From assembly GCF_901709675.1 (NCBI RefSeq), contig NC_051098.1, positions 16,303,464 to 16,367,463 on the forward strand: DNA of 64,000 nucleotides. Direction: 5' to 3'. Shown here piece by piece: positions 30,127 through 42,100 of this stretch. The notes below the pieces were generated by a model, which searched no databases, had not been told where the DNA came from, and was given only the letters and a program-made list of their open reading frames with translations. The number at the start of each line of letters is the position of its first letter. The stretch's first letter is position 1. Made by a program: the position numbers and the translations under genes. Origin of the DNA: Syngnathus acus. Lineage: Eukaryota > Chordata > Actinopteri > Syngnathiformes > Syngnathidae.

Positions 30127-33100
30127 GTGAGTAAATTGGTTTTTCTTTGGCTGGCTGTAAATGTAAATGAATGTTTTTAATTATGACGACAGTCGAGCGG
30201 CACGTTGGCATCTTAACATTTGATTTGAAATGTACCAAGAGTAAATATGAAGTAGTTGTATAGCAGAGTTGATTGATGGAGGGAGGGAGATAGTTTCCAA
30301 GTTGAACACAACTTTCTGCTTGCCAGCTGCCCTTGAAATGAGTTATGACAGCAACAGATTTTTTTTTTATACACCACACTGATTCCCAACCTTTTTACCA
30401 AGATTGTTATTTTACTACAGTGGTGCTTTGAGATACGAGTGATGAAGATGACTTGTCCCGGCACAGCACTAACCAAAGTCACAAAAAGTTTTCACCCTAT
30501 ACCGAATATTGACAATCCCATCTCAATTTAATCTTTCACAGAGGAACAATTTGAAAAAAATCAAAGTTCGATTTTTATGGCGATTCAAAAACAAAAATCC
30601 GCATGCTGAATCCAAAAGTGCAGTTTTTCCAAAAAAGCCTTTGGTGATGTAAAAAGAACTAATTGGACATCTTCAGCTAGCTGGCAAATTCTTTGTGCAG
30701 TCAGTTCCCAATAGGTCAAAACTATCAATATCTTCAAATATGAGAATTGGAGCTGGCTTTTCTACAGTGCTGGGCTGCGATGCCTTTCCAAGCCGCAACT
30801 TCCTTCCCATCAGATTCAATTCCTCGTGGATTGTCGAGATGAAAGATTGTGAATTTATCCGCAAGGCTCTCACGTGGTGTTTGAATTTCCAAGCGTGCTG
30901 GACCGCTTGCGTTGCACCAGCGTCGTCACGCCTGCGTCTTTGCCTTCTCAAAGTCATTTCGGAAGCTCTTTGCTTTTCCACGCCTTGATTGCCCTCATCC
31001 CATTCCCATGGTAACGTGCTAGCTAGCTAGCAATCATAGCATTGCAGGGACACGGGCCTAAACTTTTTTCCCGGCGCTCTTGATTATTCCTCTCCATTTG
31101 GTGATTTTTCTTTCAAATGGAAATGCTGCTTGATTAAATCCCAGAGTGCAGCAACTGATAACAGACGTGCAGCGTTTCTTCCTTTTTTTCGCCCCATCTC
31201 TTTTAAAAGCGGAGCAAAGGCCTGCGTTGTCCATTTCCTGCGTGTCAGCGAGGTCTAATTCTTCTCTTCCTGGGACCGTACGTCCTCCATCGCCCGGAGG
31301 AACGTTCACGGTGCCGCCTAATAGCTTTTCTCGGATATTTCTCTTCTTAGGTCGCCGGGCAAATGTTTACGACCGGCGCAGCTCGGGATTTAGCGCTTTA
31401 CCAATAAAGCGTCAGAATATTTCAGACGGTTCGTAATACCGTTTCAAATTGCAATCCTCTCCTTAATGTCTCTGAGATTAGCAGCGGCGTGCTAACAACG
31501 GAAAATGAAGCCGAGGCAAACTCGAGCAGTTTGGTGAAAAGCCTTTATGAATTTTATTGTTACATTCTTCTTTCTTTGGGTTGTGCGAGTGTAGCTAATG
31601 TTTTGATTTTTGCCTGGGGAATTTCATTCGCGTTAGAATTGTGATTGTGACACCCACCAGGTCACGGAATGAAGTTGATGAAATATCTTGGGTTTGCGAG
31701 CATGGCGTCAGCCGTTGACTCGGGAGGGCCTGTTGATTGATGACCCGCGTGAACGCAATTTATCTGGCGGCTCCATTTCCCGTCTAATTAGAACGCGTCT
31801 GTGACTTTCTTGCAATAATATTTCTTTCCGTTCCAGACAACCTGTTGAAACGGGCACCTCGAGTTTGACTTTGCCGGGCCGTGAGATGTTCTCGGAGCCG
31901 TCGTCCCTCGCTAACTTTGCTCATCTCCGAGCGGCTTGAATCTGTTCCTGGCACTCCACCAATGCCTCGATTGGATTCTTTGTCTTCATCTCGCCGTCCC
32001 GGCAAACGGGAAAAGCCCGGCATGCGACGCGGGTGCTCATTTGTATGGAGATGAGCCGCGTATGCCGTCGGGCCGAGCGGCGGCGTGACAGCCAGCCAGC
32101 CGGTCGCCGTAGCGACACGCCGATGCCGAAATAGATGAAACCCGACGAGTGTCCCTGACTTGCGCGCAGTTGGTCCAAGAAGGCTCATTGCCTCCACGAC
32201 TTAAATGAATCAAGATGTCGCATTTGACCCTTGGGAGTTAAAAACAAATCAAGTGTGCGGGATGTGCGCTGTGAATGCAGGATTAGAGAGTACGGCGGCC
32301 GTGCTCTTTGACAGAACGGCTATAGGGTGTATGTCTACGTAAGGAGTGTATTTGTGAATCATCTTTTTTTTTTTTTTTTAATATGGAGATACTCCCGATA
32401 ATTAATCGTCATTTTGGCCACGCTAACTTTCTGGCGTTTCATCTCTGACAACGAGTGTAGCGTCCGCTTCGATTTAGCGGCTCTTGGCTGTGCTCCGAAT
32501 GCGCCATTTAGCTCTGTAAACGTGTGCCGTCACTTTATGTTTGCGTACGGAGGCCAGATTGTAAGCGGCAAGATGCTAAATCTGCGTCTCGGGCTAATCA
32601 GGCTATTAGTCGCGCCACTCTGAAAGGAACATCTGGCTGGAGAGCCGCGGAGGATTAGAGTTCTCGCCAAGACCATTCGGCATGGAATTAGTCGGCCTAC
32701 GCGGAACACGGCTCGGGACGGCGGCGCCCAAGCGTCCCCGCCGTGAAAAATGCAGCGTGTTAGTGGAGATGAAAAGCTGCGGAGATTGTTCAAAAGCAGG
32801 CTTCTTGCCTCCGAGTGATGGTGCGGAATCTCCAATGCGGACGCACGCACTATTGAGCTGCTCGCCTTTTTTTGCAGCGTTCGAACCGGCCGAGGAATGT
32901 CAGACCTCGTTTTGTAAAATCTCCTTGCTGCAATGAACCCATTTCTACCAATCGTTTGCGATATCACTTGGGTCAAGTTTCATCTTACGACATTAACCTT
33001 CAAAAGAAAATGACTTCATTATGAAAAACAAAAGTGCACGTGCAAGGACCAACGACGCAACTTTGAAATCATGAATAGGCGAATGAATAAGTAAGCGCGA

Positions 33101-36100
33101 GATTGCCAGACTTGCTTTCATTGGGCGACGCTTGCGTTGATTGATTGACTTTTATGCCAGGACCCAGATGACCACCTTCTCATTTGCTTCAAGAGTTCTC
33201 AATTACTGAATAAATAACAGCTCTTGACACAAAGTAGCCCGTTGCTAAGCGTTGCTAAGGATCTGCAGAAAGACTCTTGTGAGCGGAGGGAGGCAAGCGC
33301 ATCTTTTACAGGCCATTCTCCACCGGTGGCGCTTAACTGCTCGGTGGACGGCGCGCTCGTGTTCCTGCGCTCAGCCGTATGATTGCCGTGTGGTAGGGGA
33401 AAAAAACTGATTGGTATCAGCGGCGCGGGTGCTTCTTAGAGGTGTTAAGAGGCCGCCCGGTATTCCGAGCACACTCCACACGCGCTACTGTTCACTAAAC
33501 ATTTGCGCTCGGCCGGCGTCGGGCTCTATCATCCGTCCGCCCAGTTATTATCTCGTGTTTATTCCGGGCGGGGGAAGCTGGAGCCTATCCAGCGCGTCGG
33601 CCTCGGCGTTTGAGACTCCCTCGCTATCCAAACATGTGCTTTGTAAGGCTGCGGGAGACGCACAAGTACCTGCTGGGGCCAATTTACCGCAGTCGCATTG
33701 TTTCCAAGGAAACTGTCATTTTACAACCGAAAAAATGAGCTGTTGCACAAATGACACATTAGCTTGAAACAGATGCCACAATCTCAACATTAGCGACCAC
33801 AATGGTGGCAATTTCAAGCCTCGATTAGCCGGCCGCCCTGTCACTCAGGAGGAATTCCGTCATCCTTTGTTCCTCTCGGCAAGCGCTCGGTTCTCGGCCG
33901 TCTTGTCCGCCGCCGGTGCTCCCTCTCATCTGATTTAGAACTCCACCGTGACGATCAAAGTACAACATCCCACCCTCTCCATTGACTATTCTTCCTTGAA
34001 GGCAGAGCCGACAGCGTTTCCTTTCCCGTTTGTCTTCCTCACAAAATTGAAGCAACTCTTTAAATTTCTGACTGAAAGCAACATGTAAATTAGCGTTTAA
34101 CCCTAACCTTATGAAGACACATTTCCCCAAGCATTGAAGAAATCCGTCCTATTGGCTAGCTAGCTAGCTAGCCGGCTGGCTAAGTGTGCTTGTGCCCCGC
34201 AGTGTTGCTTTAGCAGCCTGTAACACCGTCTGGCGTAGCTGCGCCTCTTGGTGTGTGTGTGTGTGTGTGTGCGTGTGTGTTGGCGTGAACGACACCGATT
34301 GCTTTGTTGACGTTTGGCCCGCTCGACGCAAGCTGCATTCTGCTTGCGGTGCTCGGCAGATTGAGCCTGACAGGTTGTGTTGATGCAAGTAATTACACAG
34401 TAGACCAAGTAAGAGCATAAGCGAGCCATCAGTCACAATCGCGCATACACACGCCGGGTGGCACTTTGATGAAACGACTCGCCTCCAGTCTGCGCCGCTG
34501 ATACATTGCTTGGTGCACCGCAGCTGTCCGTCCGTCCGTCGTGTTGGTATCCGGTCCAAACGGGTCCGAGGTTTTGCATTGATTTTCAGACGACGGCGCT
34601 TGGCTCTGTCTTCCCATGTTGCTTAGGATCTTCCCAAAAGTCACTTTTCACCATTCTTGCATTTGCTGCCTTCTCTAAGCAACGCCATTTGTTTTTGTTG
34701 CCTTTGAGACGGCGCGTCTGTTTTTTTTTCTTTTGCTTTGAATGTCTGCCGAGCGTGTATCAAACCTTCCCCAGGCTGGCGGGGTTTCAATCATTCATTT
34801 TCTTTTTTTGTCATCTTCTCACTGTAAACACGAGCGAATCCTGAGAGAGAGGCTGACCGGCAAACAAAGCTACACAAGCTTCCTTTGCGCTTTTCATTTC
34901 TTCCATTGCGATCAAGCAATTTGGTGGCTGCTACACGCTAAAGGTGGCTTTTGTTTGGCCCTTTTGCTCCGCGGTCTGACTTCACCTGAAAATCATCCCT
35001 TTTTCTTCAGCCGACCAGTAAAGAACGTCGCATTGTCCAAGACGGCAACTTGCCATCGGCCTTTGTCTTCTGACTCGTCGTGAGGTGCGAGACAAACGAG
35101 ATTGACGTCAAGGTCACCGGTTTAACAGCAGCGTTACCCGGTATGCTCCGGAGCTAATTAGCTGGCAAGTGCTTGCGTTATTGCCTCTGCGTCCACAGAT
35201 GGACAGCGCGAGATGTTTGCTCGGCATAATGGGATTAAAACAGCAGTTGAGGCCCAACGTCAGGAAGCGGCGCAGCCTCTCAAGGTGACTGTCTGATTGG
35301 AGGAAATTTATGAACAAGGAAGCGGAGCGCTAATTTCATATTCGCTCTCCAGTTGATGACCTTGCTAGCAATATGGGAGACGTGCTGTTTCAAATCATCC
35401 GTGCGGGCGGGGCCCGGTGAGTGACTTGGGCGTCAGACGGCGCTTGTCGCTCGTTGGCTCAGGTTAGCCGTTTGCTAGCTGGGGAGCTCACGACGTCGTC
35501 GTCGGTGGAATATGTCGTTTTCCAATGCAAAAAATGGAGCGCCGTGACTTTGGAAGCGAGCGCAAATCACAAAAGTCACCCGCAGCACAAGAGCGTTTCC
35601 AACAAAAGTCTTCCCAGTTGTTAATCCCATTTTTGTTTTTCTTCTCGCCTCTGACATCATAACAAATGTGTTGCCCGAGTTGCTGCAAGGTGAACGCACG
35701 ATAAAGACTCGCCGGCGGGCGCTCGCGTTCGTCTGCTTCGGCTTTGTTGTGTTGGATGGAGATAGCGCGCATTCCAATCTGAACTCCCCGTGGAGTCGTA
35801 AAGCTTCTCGCCTGTGCTCTTTCCATTTTCATAAGTCGGAGCCTCACCTTGACTTATGAGTCGAAAAAACGTGCAAGCTGTTGCTTATTTGTTTCATTTT
35901 TTTTCTTTTGTTTTGCAAACCTAAATTTGTTTTTAAGCGAAGGAACGTCGCAGTTGTTGAAAAAAAAAAAAAGGTGCTGTTCCGATTGGATTCATTTCAA
36001 CGGGGAAAACTAGACTAGAGCATATTGTATGTTTTGCAATGTTCATGAAGCGATTCCGATTTCAATTCGCCTTCCTTGTTGCCTCTTTTGTCAGGTGGCC

Positions 36101-39100
36101 ATTTAGAAGTGTGACAAGTCTCATCTCGAGTTCAAACGTCGCTCAGGGAAACATTTGCGGCGCTCCTAATGGACTCTTCCTCTGCGATACTTGAACCCGT
36201 CCTGCTGTTTTCCCCAATAAGACATCAGTCATGTTAAACCGAGACATGACCTCACTTGGGAAGCCCGGCGTTGCAACAGGTCGCCATGGCGACGGCTAGC
36301 CTTCAGCCACGGCCTGATCAGAAGTGGCTAATTTCGTCATCGCAGAAGTTTGTTTTGAAAGAAACACTTTTTGCATTGGCCTTGTTGTGTTTTGCAGGGC
36401 TTTTGAATAATGGATTTTGTTGACTTTCTAAGGCTGGATTTGATACTACGGGTCCAAGCGGCTAATCCCAAACGAATGCCTTCAGCCGATTTTTCTTGTT
36501 TGTTTGCATTCGCGTGAAACGACCCTCACGCACTAACGGCCAAGACGCATGTAAATAGCACCACAGGAGCGCTCCAATCGTCGGACTGTCAATCAAGTCA
36601 CTCCAGTTTGAATCGGGCAGCGTGAGCCCAACCGAGACCAATTAACGTCCCATTAGTTTGCGGCCGCCCGGTTGCAAAATCCCTTCCCCCGCTGTCGATG
36701 CTCCTTTGCAAATGATTCCACGCGGCTTCTGAGCTCCTTGCTAATCCGAGCCGGAGTCGCTTAATTGAAATCCGATAAGTTACCCGCAAGGCTGTCCGCA
36801 AATACCTGTAGCTGCCTGGGACGCCGTCGAGACTTTCTGAATTGTGCCTGAAAATGGAACGCATCCAAAACATCTTGATGAGAAAGCTACATGACTATTC
36901 TGATGCCATCTGTAGACCTGATGCAAACCCATGTGCCATGACGCATTCGATTAAATCATTCTCTTTTTTTCCTAAATTTGATTTGCAATTCAATATAAAT
37001 GTAAATGTAAATTGGTTACATATATATGTGTCAAGTTTTGTGTGACCTCAATACCCGGCGCATCATCGGGCCGGCAGCTACCTAGCTGAACTAGCGTGGC
37101 TTCCCAGGCTCAAAAGATGAGAAGGCCCAATTTATTCCGGCTGTCTGACAGCATGCCAATGCGCAAGGTGGACGTGGACATTTTTTGGGGGCTGCTTTTT
37201 TTTTTCTTTTTTTTTTTTGGCATGCAGATGATCGGCTTAGGCCCGCTCTCGTTATTTGCCGCAGCAGTTAACTGGCCGACTGTGTTTGAGGATGGATTTG
37301 TCTCGGGCTCCTCTGCTGCATGTGCCCTGATTCTTTCCTCAAATGCGGCTCGGGCGTGCACGTGAGCGCCCGCCCGCCCGCCCGCCACCTCATTAGCTTG
37401 CCGTCTACGCCTTTTCATTGTTTAACTGCAAATACAAGCGGCTTTCTTTTTGTGCCTTTGGAATAAAGCACCCTCGTAAGCTTTCTTCTTAAAATAACGG
37501 TGGGAAAAAAAAAACAGAGGATGTTGGAGTCTCTGAGTAATTACAGATTGGAATAGCAACGCTTACATTTTCCCGGTTCAAGCTAACCTTGTAAAAACTA
37601 CACGTGATCAGATATATATGTATCGTGGACAGAAAACTGGGAAAAAACTGGCCCAAAAATACACAAATATTAGACAAATACAATTATTCGGGGAAAAAAT
37701 ATAATAATCATACATAATATCATCTACCAAGAAAAGAAGCAAATATTAGGCAATCCAAAAAGGTGGAAAATTTGAATTCAAAAATGTATTTTTTAAAAGA
37801 ATTCCGAAAATAAGACCACAGCAAAAATAGTATAAAAGTTCCAAAATAGTTGAAAGGGTCTGAAAGGTGCCCTGCCTGCGTTCTCCGAAGCGTTTGGTCC
37901 CAACTCTGGCTGGATGATGCTCAGCTCACCGTCTCCTTCAACTCGTCGTGTCCATTTTCATCCCAGCGATGACATGGGCTGTCAATCACCGTGATGCGCT
38001 CAGGCCCATTTTCCACCTGGACGCTCGGATGCTGCTCTCAGAGCAGCCGTCTATCCATCCCCAAACACGCACGCATGCACGCGCACGGAGCATATGCTTC
38101 CTCGCCTGGGCTAATTTCATGCTTGTTGAACTTGATGCACTGCGTTATTGATTTGTTGTTTGCGACTTTCTTACCGATTATTTGTGACTAAAAGGGAGAG
38201 GGGGGGGTGGTGCGGCAGCGCCACTTTTCATTAAAGAAGAGGCTATTTTATTTTCACACATGATTAAATTGTGATGAAAGCTTTTAGAAGGCAAAGTGAT
38301 GATGACCCTCCTCACTTCAGGCAGATGGAATCCCGTACGCATGCTTGCGGCGGTTATTGTCAATTATCCAATGTCCCACCCCAAATCGATTTCACCGGGC
38401 TGAATTGATTTAAAAGGAAGACGTGGTGGAAATTCAGGTTGTTCACATGACCATCGAGCGACGGGGTGATTAAAGGCAACGGCGAGTGCGCTCACGTCTC
38501 AAATGTGGTTGGCGCAGTTGGTGGGCGGCGAGTTCGATTTGGAAAGCAACTTCATCATCCAAGACGCCGCCGGCATCGGCTGCCTGCCGGCTGTGCTGGA
38601 GCGCTGCGACGTCGCCTGCCAGGCGGAAATCTGGAGCATGCTCGGCGCCATGCTCCGCAAGAGCGTGCGCAACCTGCAGATGAGCAGCGAGGTGGGCCTC
38701 ATCCGCCGGCTGCTGCTCCGGATCGGCTCGGCCGACGACATGATTGCAGGTACGGTCACACCTGTGCAATTGCTACAAAAGTGTCAGGCGCAAGATTCAA
38801 AAAGACAACCAAAAAAAGAGCCCAAGCAAGGCATGCTTGCCTTTGTTGTGATTGGACGCTTTTGCTTTATTGAAGACCTGCTGGTGGACATGCTGGGCGT
38901 GCTGGCCAGCTACAGCATCACGGTGCACGAGGTCAAGCTCCTCTTCAGCATGCTCCAAGGAGAAGGCGACCTCTGGGTGAGTCAAGTCAAGACGAGCCGG
39001 CCCGGTCGAGCCGAGCCGAGCCGAGCCGCCCGACCAACTGCCGTCTACTTCCTCTCTCTCCGCAGCCCAGGCATGCGCTGAAAATGCTGACCGCGCTCAA

Positions 39101-42100
39101 CCACATGCCCCACCCGCACGGACCCGACGCCTTCTTCAACTTCCCCGGCCGCAGCGCTGCTGTAAGTCGCCGCCCGCTCTTTCAGTCCTGCGCCGCGCGT
39201 TTATTTGTTTCTCCCTCGCACTCATCAAGAGAAAATCCTCCCTTTTTCTTTCCAATTTTCCCAAACACAAACGTGCTAATTTCCATGCACCATCCAAGAA
39301 AAATCTCGTTTCGCGGCGGTTTTCTAAAAGCAAACCACTAAATCGCAGCTATTTATTATGCAGCATTTAGCGCTCTGCAAGTTGTTTGTTGTATGAATAA
39401 TAAATAAAGCTTGGCGCGCAAACAGCGCCAGCAAGGGTTAGATTTATTTAAAAAAGTCCAACACTTAATACATATTTAGCAGGAGCTGAATTCCTAGCAC
39501 CGAGTCAGGTGATATTTATTTCTGAAAACGAGCTCAGGGGCGGAAGATGAATGTTTATGAGCTAAGCAAACATTTGGCACATTTGCATAGCCGTAAAACG
39601 GCGCAGTGGATCAGGGGAAGAGTGCTGGTCTCACAATTCTAAGGGTGCACGTTGGATCCCCGACGCCATGTCCGAATGTCCTTGAGCAAGGCGCTGAAGC
39701 TAATTTGCTAAGACAAATTTTGTGTGCGCGCGTGAGGCTACGCGGCGGCGTAATGAGTCGGTGGTCTTCTCCGCAGGCCATCGCTTTACCTCCCATCGCC
39801 AAGTGGCCTTACCAGAACGGCTTCACGTTCAACACCTGGTTCAGGATGGATCCCTTGAGCAACATCAACGTGGATAAGGACAAGCCCTATCTCTACTGGT
39901 AAGCACACACAACCAAGGGGGAGGGGGGCCCTGGCAAAGTCTGCTTAGCTTCATGCTAACAAACAATGCAAAACGGTTCGCATCAAGAGTTGCAGTTTTA
40001 GAAGCAATGGCTATTTGAACACAAACGGTGGAGGAACACATGTAGACAGACAATTAGGGCTGTAACTAATAACCAATTTGAGACTTGATTAATCTCTTTT
40101 TTTGTCACTTGATTGATGGATTGGGAAAAAAAGCACAACCATAATCGTTCCGTTTTTATAGAATATTTAGAGGTTTGAATGATCAAAGTAATATTTGAGT
40201 CATTTGCTGGCACCACGACAGATATACAATCTCTATCTTCATGAGTCACGCTCCACCTGACCAATATATTTGTTCTCCCGCTTGCGCTTTTTTTCTGCCC
40301 GCCATCATGCTAATTGCCTGAGCATCCCATTCGAGCTGGTTCCCGCTGCTCTCAGGAGGGCCGCAAACGTAGCAGCTCAGTCACAGACCTCCAGTTTGAA
40401 ACCTCCCTGACCTCACGTCCGAGTAGATTAGGGGAACACGCTGTGTTTTGTCAAGGTCGAAAAGGTTGTTTTTTTTCTCTGGCAGTATTAAACCTGGGCA
40501 CCACGTTGGGGGAATATTAAAAGACTTGCAATGTTTTTTTCCGTCCTCCAATATTGGTCCTGACTGATGCATCTACATTGGTCGCTCTTGACACTCATCT
40601 GGATCACGGACATTTGGTTGCAAAGATTTTCATCGGAGAGGCTTTTGCCGACATAAAAGGAAGAAATATTGGGGACGCTTTTATGTATTCAGGTGGCGGC
40701 AGAGTGTGTGAGATATGTCAAGCTAATCTTCACAGCTCGGTGGCAGGCCGTGTCAACACCAGCAAAAGCGTGTTGACTTCAAAAGCCGGCCCGGGGTTTG
40801 CTTTTCAGCTGGTATGTAATCACAGGAAGAGCGTGAGGCGCTACCGGGGCCATACGTGCGAGGCTGCGAGTCATAAACAAACAAAAAAGAGCAAAGCAGA
40901 GAGAATCCTGCGTTTCACCTGATGGTCATCTCAGGACGATGCCTGAGGGCTTGCTATGCTAGACTGCTATGCTAGGCTATACGATGGTAGGGTAGGCTAT
41001 ACTATGGTATGCTAAGCTTGGCTGGGCTATGCTAAAGGCACGGTTCCATTGAAGTTTAAGACTTAAGACGCTGCTCGGTGTCCATTTCCACTTGCAGCTT
41101 CCGCACCAGCAAAGGCATCGGCTACTCGGCGCATTTTGTCGGCAACTGTCTGATCGTCACATCTCTCAAATCCAAAGGGAAAGGTTTCCAGCACTGCGTC
41201 AAATACGATTTCCAGCCCAGGAAGGTGAGCGCAACTTGTGCTCTTTTTATTGACGCCTCCAACAACAAAATGTCAGCTCACATTGGATCATTTTGCTTCT
41301 TTTGTCGCCCAGTGGTACATGATCAGCATCGTCCACGTCTACAGCCGCTGGAGGAACAGCGAGATCCGTTGCTACGTCAACGGCCAACTGGTTTCGTACG
41401 GGGACATGGCCTGGCACGTCAACACAAATGATGCAAGTGCACTGTTAGTCTCTCCTAAATATACATCCCCCGAATAGCCCGGGCCTGCGTCTTCTTTTTT
41501 CTAATCTGAAGAAACAGGTCTTCCATTCTGGGTCCCAGGCTTGAATATTTCTCTGCTAAACAGATGTGGCTGAGGGAGGGAGGGAGGGAGGGATGATGGC
41601 CCATTTTGGGGCAAGTGGGATTTCCATTTGCATGTGTCGCTGAGGAATAAACAGCTTCACAGATCCACTCTCAGGCACAGCGGATTGCTTAAATGACCGG
41701 CGTGCTTGGCGGACCGCTCCTTCCATTAACTACACACGTCACTAATGTGTGAAGGAGGAGTGCTGCTGGCGGGTTTATTTCTTTATTTATTTTTTTCTTT
41801 CTTTCCCCTCTCGCTCTTGGCAATGTGTGTTTATGAAACCCGCTTTTCACTTCGAGCCACATCAGACAGGCTGTGCCGGCGCTTTTCAAACTAGAATCCG
41901 AGAACATCGCTCATTTGCATTTTGACGCAAGCAGCGTATATCGGGACAAGGCCGGCGTTTGAAATTGTGAAGAGCGAGAGGTCGGAAAGGCGGCCGGTTT
42001 CATTCCGGACCAAACCGCCGCAGCCTTATTCCCCACTTCCCAAAAGTCCTCATTTGTCCAAATGGATTTTGGGCCATTTGGGAATCAAGCTCAACCATTT

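Larger units (their letters stand above)
30127..38517. other. nbea intron 1 (8.4 kb)
   Basis: No coding exon recognised. Contains simple repeats (GCTA)n at 31018-31031 and 34154-34172, (GT)n at 34250-34281, and several stretches rich in TAAT-type motifs (31730-31810, 36500-36860) that could be conserved enhancers. Confidence 0.65.

Noticed and set aside
39597-39668. functional tRNA gene
   Set aside because: A-box and B-box-like words are present, but the acceptor stem does not pair convincingly and a SINE body follows.
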